Shown piece by piece: positions 1-8,002 of a DNA stretch of 64,000 nucleotides. The notes below the pieces were generated by a model, which was given only the letters and a program-made list of their open reading frames with translations, was not told the origin of the DNA and did no database searches. Source of the DNA: an uncultured Oscillospiraceae bacterium (GTDB lineage Bacteria; Bacillota; Clostridia; Oscillospirales; Oscillospiraceae). How positions within the stretch are numbered: position 1 is the first letter of the stretch; each line of letters opens with the position of its first letter. Both the position numbers and the translations under genes were made by a program. The DNA lies in assembly GCA_900754965.1 (NCBI GenBank), contig CAAEEO010000007.1:62001-126000 (forward strand). Direction: 5' to 3'.

Positions 1-749
1 CCGGCCTTATGCAGACCATTGTAGCAGCTGGCAATGCAGTAGTCGTCCCCCAGTTCCGAACGGAACATGGTGTCGTTTGCAAAACTGGGCTTTGCAGAGT
101 GCAGTGCGCAGTCGATGCCGGCCAGGACAAATTCGTCCGGAGTATCCTTTGCCACCCGCATGGTGAGGTTGGGCACGGCATTCTCCAGCTCTGCCTCCAC
201 CTGCATCAGCAGATAACCCATCCGGGTCGCCTTCGGGCCAACGTTCGCATGACAGAAAGAGTCCAGAATGGTCCGGTCGACCATGGTCAGCCACAGCCGC
301 AGCGCCTTCTTGACTTCCTCGTCACTCAAATCGGTGATGTATGGATCCAGCAGCATATCCAGGTCACCGATATACACAGGGTAATTGGTGATACTGGGAA
401 TGTTGTGATACATGATCATCAAATTGTTCAATGCCTCTGCAAAATCTTTTGCCGGGCCAAGCTGCAGGAACTCGCTGCCTTCCTTCAAAAACTTCTCAAA
501 ATCGATGCAGATGTACCGGGGGCGGTACGGTGCGTCGCCTTCGCCCAGATTGCAGATACACTGCTCCGGGAACTCGCAACGCATCAGTTCATCCAAACCT
601 TCCGGTTCGTCCAGCACTGTCAGGAAGTTTTCCGCATTTCGTGCCAAATAGGTCACTTTCTGCTCATGGGTGTAGGTGGGTTCTGTCAGCGTCTGATAGA
701 TCTCATCCCGTTTTGCTTCTATCATTTCCGGTGTTAACACACGTTTCAT
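1..749 (-). CDS. yjjI: YjjI-family glycine radical enzyme, partial (N-terminal 249 residues)
   Basis: I translated the minus strand from the ATG at 749; the frame stays open to the window edge, so the C-terminal part with the glycyl-radical loop is missing. The protein starts MKRVLTPEMIEAKRDEIY. Stretches such as EGDAPYRPRYI, YHNIPSITNYPVYIGDLD, LTMVDRTI, CHANVGP and VPNLTMRV match what I remember of E. coli YjjI (DUF3029), an uncharacterised relative of pyruvate formate-lyase. The reaction is unknown, and an activating enzyme (YjjW) would be expected next to the missing end. The start is set by an AGGAGG about 7 bases upstream. No other ORF fits this stretch. Confidence 0.8.
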   Translation of the reverse strand, partial: MKRVLTPEMIEAKRDEIYQTLTEPTYTHEQKVTYLARNAENFLTVLDEPEGLDELMRCEFPEQCICNLGEGDAPYRPRYICIDFEKFLKEGSEFLQLGPAKDFAEALNNLMIMYHNIPSITNYPVYIGDLDMLLDPYITDLSDEEVKKALRLWLTMVDRTILDSFCHANVGPKATRMGYLLMQVEAELENAVPNLTMRVAKDTPDEFVLAGIDCALHSAKPSFANDTMFRSELGDDYCIASCYNGLHKA

Positions 750-782
750 AATGCGCCTCCTGATGTCATAGATATGTAACAT

Positions 783-811
783 ATTCTATCATAGTTCTAC
801 TCGTTTTTCTA
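783..811 (-). promoter_or_regulatory. Candidate sigma-A promoter of yjjI
   Basis: On the minus strand a -35 TAGAAA (806-811) and a -10 TAGAAT (783-788) are 17 bases apart, about 35 bases upstream of the ATG. The -35 is weak. Confidence 0.4.
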
Positions 812-831
812 CCGTTTTTTCCGGACAAATA

Positions 832-866
832 CAAAAAACGTGCCACAAAAAATGTGACACGTTTTT
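832..866 (-). terminator. Rho-independent terminator after the BMP lipoprotein gene
   Basis: On the minus strand ACGTGTCAC and GTGGCACGT form a 9-bp stem with one G-T wobble, around a seven-base T-rich loop, followed by TTTTTT. It lies about 12 bases past the stop. A T run on the other side could let it act in both directions. Confidence 0.75.
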
Positions 867-878
867 ATGTATTTTGAA

Positions 879-1943
879 TTATGCAGCTGCCTCAGCCAGA
901 ACGAAGTCGGGGCACTCTTCCACAGTGGTGGGAACCACGATCTCGCCGGAGAGGATCTTCTCTTTTGCCTCAGCAACAGCAGCAATGACTTCCTCAGTCA
1001 GCAGATCCTGGGTAGGAGCGATATCCACGCCGCCGTTCTCCAGGCTGTACTGATGCACACCGCCGGTGAACTCGCCGTTCAGCACTGCCAGGGAGATATC
1101 CTGAGAGGCAATGTCAACGCGCTTCATAGCGGAGGTGATCACGGTCTCGGGAGCCAGGTAAGCCTGGTCGGAGTCCACGCCGATGGCGTAGATGCCGTTG
1201 TCAGCGCATGCGGAGATGACACCAGCGCCGGTGCCGCCTGCTGCGTGGTAGATCACGTCAGCGCCCTTGGTGACCATGTCAGTAGCTGCTGCAGCGCCTG
1301 CAGCGGAATCAGCAAAGCTGTTAGCATTGTACTGCTGGATGGTAGCATCGGGGTTCACGGACTTCACGCCGCTGACATAGCCAATGCCGAACAGGTTCAT
1401 GTTGGGGGAAACCATGCCCTGGACGTAACCAACGTTGTTGGTCTTGGTCATCATACCAGCGACCACGCCCACCAGGTAAGAAGCCTGCTCCTGAGAGAAC
1501 ATCAGGCAAGCCACGTTCTCCAGATCAGCGTTGGTTGCGTCATCAATGATGGCAAACTTCTGATCGGGGTTAGCCTCAGCAGCCTCACGGGTAGCGTCAG
1601 CCAGCATGTAGCCCACGCAGATGATCAGGTCGTACTCGTCGTCCAGGAAAGTCTGGATGTTTGCGGAGTAGTCAGCATCGGTTGCGCTCTCCAGGTACTG
1701 CACTTCGATACTCTCGTTCTCAGCAGCCAGAGCCTCCAGGCCTGCCCATGCAGACTGGTTGAAGGACTGGTCGTTGATGCCGCCCACGTCGGTGACCATA
1801 CCAACTTTGATGGTGGTAGCAGTCTCATTGCCCTGAGTCTCGGGAGTTGCAGTGGGATCGGGGTCCTTGTCTCCGCCGCAAGCAGCCAGAGTAAAGACCA
1901 TCGCCAGAGCAAGAATCAGTGCGAGAATCTTTTTCATGTTCAT
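879..1943 (-). CDS. BMP-family substrate-binding lipoprotein (nucleoside-type)
   Basis: This is a 354-residue lipoprotein with a signal peptide (MNMKKILALILALAMVF) and a lipobox ending in LAACGG, so it should be anchored outside the membrane. The body (KVGMVTDVGGINDQSFNQSAW, near residue 50) is typical of the BMP/PnrA/Med family, which feeds nucleosides to ABC importers. No permease or ATPase is adjacent. A purine nucleoside phosphorylase follows upstream on the same strand, which supports a nucleoside ligand. The start was chosen because AGGAGG sits 9 bases before this ATG; the ATG nine bases further upstream touches the AGGAGG and is less likely. Confidence 0.88.
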   Translation of the reverse strand: MNMKKILALILALAMVFTLAACGGDKDPDPTATPETQGNETATTIKVGMVTDVGGINDQSFNQSAWAGLEALAAENESIEVQYLESATDADYSANIQTFLDDEYDLIICVGYMLADATREAAEANPDQKFAIIDDATNADLENVACLMFSQEQASYLVGVVAGMMTKTNNVGYVQGMVSPNMNLFGIGYVSGVKSVNPDATIQQYNANSFADSAAGAAAATDMVTKGADVIYHAAGGTGAGVISACADNGIYAIGVDSDQAYLAPETVITSAMKRVDIASQDISLAVLNGEFTGGVHQYSLENGGVDIAPTQDLLTEEVIAAVAEAKEKILSGEIVVPTTVEECPDFVLAEAAA

Positions 1944-2044
1944 GTTGTTCATCCTCCTAAAATTTTTACCCACCGTCTATTCGACGACAGATATCTTTGA
2001 ACAGACCGACGCAAATATGTAAGCCATCGGTAAATTCCGTGTTA

Positions 2045-2073
2045 AGTATACAACAGGTACAAGTATAAATCAA
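2045..2073 (-). promoter_or_regulatory. Promoter of the BMP lipoprotein gene
   Basis: Minus strand: -35 TTGATT (2068-2073), 17 bases, -10 TATACT (2045-2050). It leaves a leader of about 100 bases, in which I see no known riboswitch fold. Confidence 0.6.
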
Positions 2074-2115
2074 CACCCAGAGGGAGAAAAAGCCAAATTT
2101 TACAATTTAGAAATC

Positions 2116-2850
2116 TTATTCTCCGCCCATCAGTGCTGCGGTATCCAGTGCAATCTCAATCATCTGGGTCATAGCGTTCTGCCGCTGCTCAGAGGTGAGA
2201 ATCTCTTCCGGTAGCACGATGTGGTCGGAAATGGTGCACAGGCACAGCGCCCGCTTTCCGGCTCTGGCTGCATTCATATACAGACCTGCCGCCTCCATTT
2301 CCACAGCCAGCACACCCATCTTTGCCCAGTCGAGGGTGGAGTCCAACCCGTCGGGATCGTAGAAGTTATCCTCAGACAGGATGTTGCCCACATGCAGATC
2401 GATGCCCCGCTCAGCAGCAGCGCGCACGGCGGTGGACAGCAGCTGATAGTCGGCAATCGGCGCAAAGGTGCCGTTCAGACCGAACTGATGTACGAAATTG
2501 GAATCGGTGCAGGCGCCCATGCCGGCCACCACATCCATTACATGCAGCTTGTCGCTCAGCGCCCCGGCGCTGCCGATGCGGATAATGTTTTCCACACCGT
2601 AGAAATTATAAAGTTCGTGGCTGTAAATACCGATAGAGGGAATTCCCATACCGCTGGCCTGCACAGTCACAGGCACACCTTTCCAGGTACCGGTATAGCC
2701 CTGCACGCCCCGGACATTATTGACCAGGACCGGGTCTTTCAGGAAGTTTTCCGCAATGAATTTGGAACGCAGAGGATCACCGGGCATCAGCACAGTTTTG
2801 GCAATCTCTCCCAGTTTGGCAGAGATATGGGGAGTGGGAATATTGGACAT
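2116..2850 (-). CDS. deoD: Purine nucleoside phosphorylase, DeoD type
   Basis: This 244-residue protein matches the length of hexameric bacterial PNPs (about 240). It would split purine (deoxy)nucleosides with phosphate into base and (deoxy)ribose-1-phosphate in the cytoplasm. Visible signatures are GDPLRSKFIAENFL near residue 25, the phosphate/ribose loop IRIGSAGAL, the substrate segment AVEMEAAGLYM, and TISDHI, which carries the expected catalytic Asp. The start MSNIPTPHI is set by AAAGGAGG nine bases upstream; a longer reading back to 2925 would run through the promoter. It fits with the adjacent BMP lipoprotein and with udk and tdk as a salvage cluster. Confidence 0.93.
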   Translation of the reverse strand: MSNIPTPHISAKLGEIAKTVLMPGDPLRSKFIAENFLKDPVLVNNVRGVQGYTGTWKGVPVTVQASGMGIPSIGIYSHELYNFYGVENIIRIGSAGALSDKLHVMDVVAGMGACTDSNFVHQFGLNGTFAPIADYQLLSTAVRAAAERGIDLHVGNILSEDNFYDPDGLDSTLDWAKMGVLAVEMEAAGLYMNAARAGKRALCLCTISDHIVLPEEILTSEQRQNAMTQMIEIALDTAALMGGE

Positions 2851-2889
2851 GAGAACGTCCTCCTTTGATTTCAAAAATAGGATAGTATT

Positions 2890-2918
2890 ATTATAAATGT
2901 GTTCTTTCCGAAAGTCAA
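2890..2918 (-). promoter_or_regulatory. deoD promoter
   Basis: Minus strand: -35 TTGACT (2913-2918), 17 bases, -10 TATAAT (2890-2895). Confidence 0.7.
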
Positions 2919-2919
2919 A

Positions 2920-2948
2920 TTGCATATTTCGTCAGCTTATGGTAAAAT
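2920..2948 (+). promoter_or_regulatory. udk promoter
   Basis: Plus strand: -35 TTGCAT (2920-2925), 17 bases, -10 TAAAAT (2943-2948). It is back to back with the deoD promoter. Confidence 0.6.
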
Positions 2949-2988
2949 GCTCTCCAGAAAGAGACTGTAACACAGGGGGATTTTTACA

Positions 2989-3603
2989 ATGGATGTTCTG
3001 ACAATCGGAATTGCCGGGGGTACCGGCTCCGGCAAAACCACCATCACCAAAAAAATCATGGAGCGTTTTGGCGAAGATGTCTCCGTGATCTACCACGACA
3101 ACTACTATAAAGCCCACGACAACATGACCTACGATGAGCGGGCCAAGCTGAACTATGACCACCCGGACGCCTTTGAAACCCAGCTGATGATCCGGGATCT
3201 GCGGGAGCTGAAGGCCGGCCATGAAATCCACTGCCCGGTATATGATTACACCGTTCATAACCGCTCTACGGAAACCATCCTGGTCAAGCCTGCCAAAGTC
3301 ATTATTGTGGAGGGTATTCTCATTCTAGCAGAGCCGGAACTGTGTCAGGAAATGGATATTCGGGTTTTTGTGGACACCGATGCGGATGTGCGCATCCTGC
3401 GCCGCATCGTCCGGGATGTAAACAAACGGGAACGCACCCTGGAGTCCGTGGTAAATCAGTACCTCACCACCGTCAAACCCATGCACGAAGCATTTGTGGA
3501 ACCCAGTAAAAAGAACGCCCATATCATCATTCCCGAGGGCGGCCAGAATCTGGTGGCTCTGGACATGGTGATGGAACGAATCAAAGCCCACCTGTATACC
3601 TGA
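2989..3603 (+). CDS. udk: Uridine kinase
   Basis: This 204-residue protein is the usual length for uridine-cytidine kinase, which phosphorylates uridine or cytidine to the monophosphate. The Walker A loop GGTGSGKTT is at residues 10-18. The HDNYYKAHDNMTYDERAKLNYDHP block near residues 36-58 and the CPVYDYTVHNR block are uridine-kinase hallmarks, and RRIVRDVNKR is the lid. An AGGGGG ribosome site precedes the ATG. tdk follows 27 bases later, so the two are probably one pyrimidine-salvage transcript. Confidence 0.95.
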   Translation: MDVLTIGIAGGTGSGKTTITKKIMERFGEDVSVIYHDNYYKAHDNMTYDERAKLNYDHPDAFETQLMIRDLRELKAGHEIHCPVYDYTVHNRSTETILVKPAKVIIVEGILILAEPELCQEMDIRVFVDTDADVRILRRIVRDVNKRERTLESVVNQYLTTVKPMHEAFVEPSKKNAHIIIPEGGQNLVALDMVMERIKAHLYT

Positions 3604-3630
3604 TGGAACAGTCAACGAAGGAACAGTAAA

Positions 3631-4245
3631 ATGGCAAAATTATATTTCAAATACGGAGCCATGGGCTCCTCCAAATCCGCCCAGGCGCTGATCACCAAGT
3701 TCAACTACGAGGAGTTGGGGATGTCCGTCTGGCTCATCAAACCCAGTGTGGACGACCGGGACGGCGCCGACATTGTCCGCTCCCGCATCGGACTGCAGGC
3801 CCACGCACAAATCATCACCCCGGAGGAGAGTATTCATCAGGCCTATCAGGCCGCAGGCCGACATGATGTGATCATCTCCGATGAATCTCAGTTTTTCACT
3901 CCCTCACAAATCGAGGAACTCCGGGACATGGCGGATCAGGAAGATGTGCCCGTACTCTGTTTCGGACTGCGCACTGATTTCCTCACCCACTTTTTCCCCG
4001 GCTCCCAGCGCCTCATGGAGTTGGCAGACTCCATCACCGAGATTAAAACCGTCTGCTCCTGCGGCAAGAAGGCCACCGTCAATGCCCGGATTGATGCAAA
4101 CGGCCGCATCATCACGGAAGGCAGTCAGGTGATGCTCGGCGGCAACGACTCCTATGTGGCCATGTGCCACAAATGCTGGAAAGAGCAGATTGCCCGGCAA
4201 GCAAGTCCTGACGATAACGATGTTTCCACAAATTCCGGCACCTGA
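3631..4245 (+). CDS. tdk: Thymidine kinase
   Basis: This 204-residue type II thymidine kinase converts thymidine to dTMP. It has the P-loop GAMGSSKS at residues 9-16, the DESQFF motif with the catalytic Glu near residue 87, the GLRTDF segment, and a zinc site from CSCGK and CHKCW in the C-terminal third. The ribosome site (GAAGGAA) is modest, consistent with reading through from udk. Confidence 0.93.
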   Translation: MAKLYFKYGAMGSSKSAQALITKFNYEELGMSVWLIKPSVDDRDGADIVRSRIGLQAHAQIITPEESIHQAYQAAGRHDVIISDESQFFTPSQIEELRDMADQEDVPVLCFGLRTDFLTHFFPGSQRLMELADSITEIKTVCSCGKKATVNARIDANGRIITEGSQVMLGGNDSYVAMCHKCWKEQIARQASPDDNDVSTNSGT

Positions 4246-4261
4246 CCCCCATCAAAATATC

Positions 4262-4300
4262 AAAAAAGCTCTGACCGTTTGGTCAGAGCTTTTTCTTTTC
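4262..4300 (+). terminator. Terminator between tdk and rnfB (convergent)
   Basis: AGCTCTGACC and GGTCAGAGCT form a perfect 10-bp stem with a GTTT loop (4267-4290), followed by TTTTCTTTTC. A run of A on the left suggests it also serves the leftward rnf operon. Confidence 0.9.
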
Positions 4301-4306
4301 AGAACA

Positions 4307-5104
4307 TCAGATGTCCTGGAGTTTGATAATGTGTCTGGGGCAGATCTCTGCGCAGTGACCACAGTCAACGCACTTGGAGGCGTCGATATGCGCCAGGAAG
4401 TTGGTGACAGTGATGGCATCTGCGGGGCACTCCTTGACGCACTTCATGCAGCCAATGCAGCCCACTTTGCAAGCCTTGGTCACAGCAGGACCCTTGTCGT
4501 TGGAACGGCAAGCCACGATTTCGTGCTGGCTGTAAGGAACCTTCACGATCAGGTGCTTGGGGCAAGCCTCAGCGCAGGCCATACAGCCCACGCACTTCTC
4601 GCGGTCGACCTTTGCCACACCGTTTTCCACGTGCATTGCACCGAAGTTACAAGCCTGCACACAATCGCCGTAGCCAATGCAGGAGAAAGAGCAGACTTTG
4701 GTGCCCTGTCCGCCATAGCCCATAGCAGCCTGGCAGGTCTTGGGACCGGTGTACTCAAACTTCAGAGCAGCCACTTCTGCGCTGCCGGAGCAGGGCACAA
4801 ATGCGATCATTTTCTCGGCACCGCCACCGGCAACGCCCATGATCTCAGCCACTTTCTTTGCGGTCTCGGCGCCACCGGCCACACAGCGGTCAGTGGGAGC
4901 CTCGCCCCGTGCAACAGCAGCAGCGTAACCGGAGCAGCCGGGATAGCCGCAGCCGCCGCAGTTGGCACCGGCCAGAACTTCCATCACAGCCTCCTCACGG
5001 GGGTCCGTTTCCACAGCGAAGATCTTCGCCGCAAAGCCCAACAGGGCTGCGAAGGCGGCGCCCATCACGCCCAGGACGAGAACTGCATACAAAATGTTCA
5101 TCAT
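4307..5104 (-). CDS. rnfB: Electron transport complex protein RnfB
   Basis: This 265-residue protein is the iron-sulfur entry subunit of the Rnf complex (ferredoxin:NAD+ oxidoreductase coupled to ion pumping). It has an N-terminal membrane anchor, then the CGGCGYPGC cluster motif near residue 48. Further ferredoxin-type motifs follow, including CVGCMACAEACP, CIGCMKCVKECP and CVDCGHCAEICP. The many clusters fit its role of taking electrons from ferredoxin. It is the last gene of rnfCDGEAB, 20 bases after rnfA. Confidence 0.96.
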   Translation of the reverse strand: MMNILYAVLVLGVMGAAFAALLGFAAKIFAVETDPREEAVMEVLAGANCGGCGYPGCSGYAAAVARGEAPTDRCVAGGAETAKKVAEIMGVAGGGAEKMIAFVPCSGSAEVAALKFEYTGPKTCQAAMGYGGQGTKVCSFSCIGYGDCVQACNFGAMHVENGVAKVDREKCVGCMACAEACPKHLIVKVPYSQHEIVACRSNDKGPAVTKACKVGCIGCMKCVKECPADAITVTNFLAHIDASKCVDCGHCAEICPRHIIKLQDI

Positions 5105-5124
5105 ATCTCAGTTTCCCTCCCTAA

Positions 5125-5715
5125 TCAAAAAATCTTCATGCCGCTGAAACCCATGAATGCCAGAGCCAGCAGGCCTGCGGAAACCAGTGCGATGGGGAAT
5201 CCTTCAAAGCTTTTGGGATACTCTGCGAACTGCAGACGCTCACGCACAGAGGCAAACAGCACGATGGCCAGCAGGAAACCCAGACCGCCAGTGATGCCGT
5301 ACACCACAGACTCGATGAAGTTGTAGCCATTCTGCACGTTCAGCAGCACCACGCCCAGCACCGCGCAGTTGGTGGTGATCAGGGGCAGGTAAATACCCAG
5401 AGCGGAATACAGAGAAGGAATGGATTTTTTCAGGAACATCTCCACCAGCTGCACCAGAGATGCAATGATGAGGATGTAAGCCAGAGTCTGCATATACTCC
5501 AGACCCAGACTGTTCAGGACGATGGTAACCACGTAGCACAGTGCGGAAGCCAGACCCATAACGAAGGTAACGGCCAGGCCCATGCCAACAGCGGTATCGA
5601 CTTTCTGAGAAACACCCAGGAAGGGGCAGCAGCCCAGGAACTGGGAGAAGATGAAGTTGTTGATCAGGATAGCGCCCAGAGAAATGGACACCAGAGAGCC
5701 AAACAGATTATCCAT
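5125..5715 (-). CDS. rnfA: Electron transport complex protein RnfA
   Basis: This 196-residue integral membrane subunit has about six hydrophobic segments and the RnfA/NqrE signature NNFIFSQFLGCCPFLGVS near residue 20, whose Cys pair lies where the family binds an intramembrane iron-sulfur centre. It starts one base into the end of rnfE, so translation is probably coupled. Confidence 0.95.
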   Translation of the reverse strand: MDNLFGSLVSISLGAILINNFIFSQFLGCCPFLGVSQKVDTAVGMGLAVTFVMGLASALCYVVTIVLNSLGLEYMQTLAYILIIASLVQLVEMFLKKSIPSLYSALGIYLPLITTNCAVLGVVLLNVQNGYNFIESVVYGITGGLGFLLAIVLFASVRERLQFAEYPKSFEGFPIALVSAGLLALAFMGFSGMKIF

Positions 5716-6401
5716 TATTCAGCCGCCTCCTTTTCTTTCCGTTCTTTCTTTTCAGCGGATCTTCTCAGCACATACTGCATCAGAGCGATCAGGCAGCCCA
5801 GGGTGATAAAGCCGCCCAGGGGCAGGATCATGAACAGCATGCCGTATGTATCGCCGTCAAAGACCTGGATACCGGCGCCAGTGCCGTCCAGAGTCAGACG
5901 GAAACCGTTGCTGATATCGATCAGGCCGCCGCCGATGGTGCCGCTGCCCAGGAACTCACGGACCAGGCACATTGCCACCAGGACCAGCGTGTAACCCAGA
6001 CCCTGTGCGATACCGTCGACAAAGGATGCACCCACGGTGTTCTTCTGGCAGAATGCCTCAGCACGGCCGATGATGATGCAGTTAACGACAATCAGGGGGA
6101 TAAACACGCCCAGAGCCTCAGACAGAGCGGGCACGAAGGCCTGCAGCAGCAGGTCCACGATGGTCACGAATCCGGCGATGACCACCACGAAGATGGCCAG
6201 ACGGATCTCGTTGGGGATGATTTTCCGAATCATGGAAACCACCACGTTGCAGCAGGTCAGGATGATCAGCACGGACAGGCCCATACCAACACCGTTGAAC
6301 ATGGAGGTCGTAATAGCCATGGTGGCGCACATACCGATCAGCTGCACCAGCACGGGGTTGTTTGTCACCAGGCCTTCTTTGAATTGCTGTTTGATATTCA
6401 T
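5715..6401 (-). CDS. rnfE: Electron transport complex protein RnfE
   Basis: This 228-residue membrane protein is homologous to RnfA and NqrD. It starts MNIKQQFKEGLVTNNPVLVQLIGMCATMAI and has about six membrane segments, with the expected Cys-containing segments (LTCCNVVVS, VNCIIIGRAEAF). RnfE pairs with RnfA in the membrane core. The C-terminus is a charged lysine/glutamate tail. Confidence 0.95.
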   Translation of the reverse strand: MNIKQQFKEGLVTNNPVLVQLIGMCATMAITTSMFNGVGMGLSVLIILTCCNVVVSMIRKIIPNEIRLAIFVVVIAGFVTIVDLLLQAFVPALSEALGVFIPLIVVNCIIIGRAEAFCQKNTVGASFVDGIAQGLGYTLVLVAMCLVREFLGSGTIGGGLIDISNGFRLTLDGTGAGIQVFDGDTYGMLFMILPLGGFITLGCLIALMQYVLRRSAEKKERKEKEAAE

Positions 6402-6416
6402 CAGTCAGTTTCCTCC

Positions 6417-6962
6417 TTAGCCCAGTGTTGCGACGGTAGCCAGAGCGATGTTCACGCCGTCAGTCACAGCCTGAGAGGTGATCGTCGCGCCGGTCAGCGC
6501 CTCTACGGTACCGCCGCTCTTGGTCAGAGCAGCGCTGCCGGTAATGCCGACATACTGATCGCGGAATTCCACTTCCGTGGCCTTAGCGCCCAGACCGGGG
6601 GTCTCGCCGTGGCCGATGATGGAAACGCCGGTAACAGCGCCTTCCTTATCCACGCCGACGACCATGTCGATCATGCCCTGTGCACCGGAAATATCCATCT
6701 GCACCACATAACCGGCCTCGGCCTGCCACACATGGGTCACAGCCTCGTCGCCCTGGAAATCAGTCATCTCGGTATAAGCATCATTTTCTGCAATGGGCAG
6801 CACTTCAGCAAGTGCCGCATTGGTCTTTTCTTCTTTGATCTGGGCAATACGGTCTTTGGTAATGGCGTTGACGCCGCCCAGAACGGCAGAGGTAATGGCG
6901 CAGACCAGAGTCAGCACGATTACCAGCTTGCCGATGTTGGGGCCGGATTTCTTTTCACTCAT
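6417..6962 (-). CDS. rnfG: Electron transport complex protein RnfG
   Basis: This 181-residue protein has one N-terminal membrane helix (residues 10-30) and an external FMN-binding domain. The motif TGATITSQAV near residue 158 contains the Thr to which FMN is attached by a phosphoester bond in RnfG/NqrC. It overlaps rnfD by 4 bases (ATGA). Confidence 0.95.
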   Translation of the reverse strand: MSEKKSGPNIGKLVIVLTLVCAITSAVLGGVNAITKDRIAQIKEEKTNAALAEVLPIAENDAYTEMTDFQGDEAVTHVWQAEAGYVVQMDISGAQGMIDMVVGVDKEGAVTGVSIIGHGETPGLGAKATEVEFRDQYVGITGSAALTKSGGTVEALTGATITSQAVTDGVNIALATVATLG

Positions 6963-8002
6963 GCCTGTGCCTCCTTTGCTGCTTTCTTTTCTGCTTTTGC
7001 AGCCTCTTTGGCTGACTTCAGTTCTTCCCTGGACACGCCGAACTGACGCTGCGGGGTAGCCTTATCGATGGCCCAGACCAGCAGGTTCATGATCAGGATG
7101 GCGTAGGAAACGCCTTCGGGATAGCCGCCGAAGTAGCGGATCAGCACGGTCAGTGCGCCGCAGCCCACGCCGAAGATCAGCTGACCCTTGGGAGTCACGG
7201 GGCTGGTAGCGTAGTCGGTTGCCATAAAGAAGGAACCCAACATCAGACCGCCGGAGCAGAGGTTATACAGCATCCACTCCACATTGCCGAACCCTTCCCG
7301 GCCAAACAGCATGGTCAGAACGGCCACGGTGCCCAGGTAGGTGGCGGGGATACGCCAGGAAATGACTTTGCGTGCGATCAGGTAGATACCGCCCAGCAGC
7401 AGAGCCACGGTGGAAATCTCACCCATGCAGCCGGGGATCTTGCCGATAAACAGATCCATCAGGCTGAAGTACTCAGGCAGATCGGCAGCGGTGCCGCTGT
7501 ACAGCAGGTTCAGCGGAGTTGCCATGGTGGTGCCGTCCACAGCGCCTTTCAGGGCGGAGGGCACGGGCCAGGTGGTCATGAACAGTGCATAACCGGCCAT
7601 CATCAGAGCACGGCCAGCCAGCGCAGGGTTCAGGAAGTTCTTGCCGATGCCGCCATACAGCTGCTTGACAAGAATGATGGAGAAGAATGCGCCCAGGACG
7701 ACCACAAACAGAGGCACGCCAGCGGGCATACAGAACACCAACAGCACACCGGTCACGCAAGCGGACAGGTCGTGAATGGTGCTGTTTTTCTTCATAAGTT
7801 TCCGATACAGCCACTCAAAGAACACGCAGGAGGCCACGGAAACAGCCACACGGATCACAGCGGCGGAACCGAACTGCCACACAGCCACGCAGAATGCGGG
7901 CAACAGGGCGATCAGCACATCCAGCATGATGCGCTGGGTATCCGTCTTGGACCGGACAAAGGGGGCGCCGGAAACACGATAAAGCATCTTTTCTTCGTTC
8001 AT
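6959..8002 (-). CDS. rnfD: Electron transport complex protein RnfD
   Basis: This 347-residue integral membrane flavoprotein has about nine to ten membrane segments. The segment VDGTTMATPLNLL near residue 155 corresponds to the flavinylated Thr site of RnfD/NqrB. A basic/alanine-rich tail (KSAKEAAKAEKKAAKEAQA) ends the protein. It overlaps the stop of rnfC by one base. Confidence 0.95.
   Translation of the reverse strand: MNEEKMLYRVSGAPFVRSKTDTQRIMLDVLIALLPAFCVAVWQFGSAAVIRVAVSVASCVFFEWLYRKLMKKNSTIHDLSACVTGVLLVFCMPAGVPLFVVVLGAFFSIILVKQLYGGIGKNFLNPALAGRALMMAGYALFMTTWPVPSALKGAVDGTTMATPLNLLYSGTAADLPEYFSLMDLFIGKIPGCMGEISTVALLLGGIYLIARKVISWRIPATYLGTVAVLTMLFGREGFGNVEWMLYNLCSGGLMLGSFFMATDYATSPVTPKGQLIFGVGCGALTVLIRYFGGYPEGVSYAILIMNLLVWAIDKATPQRQFGVSREELKSAKEAAKAEKKAAKEAQA

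Noticed and set aside
867..2000. Plus-strand open frame of 377 codons opposite the BMP lipoprotein
   Set aside because: It is the antisense of a clear gene, has no ribosome site and gives His/Val/Ser-rich nonsense.
1953..2044. Purine riboswitch in the BMP lipoprotein leader
   Set aside because: The leader of about 100 bases lacks the paired loops and conserved core I would expect.
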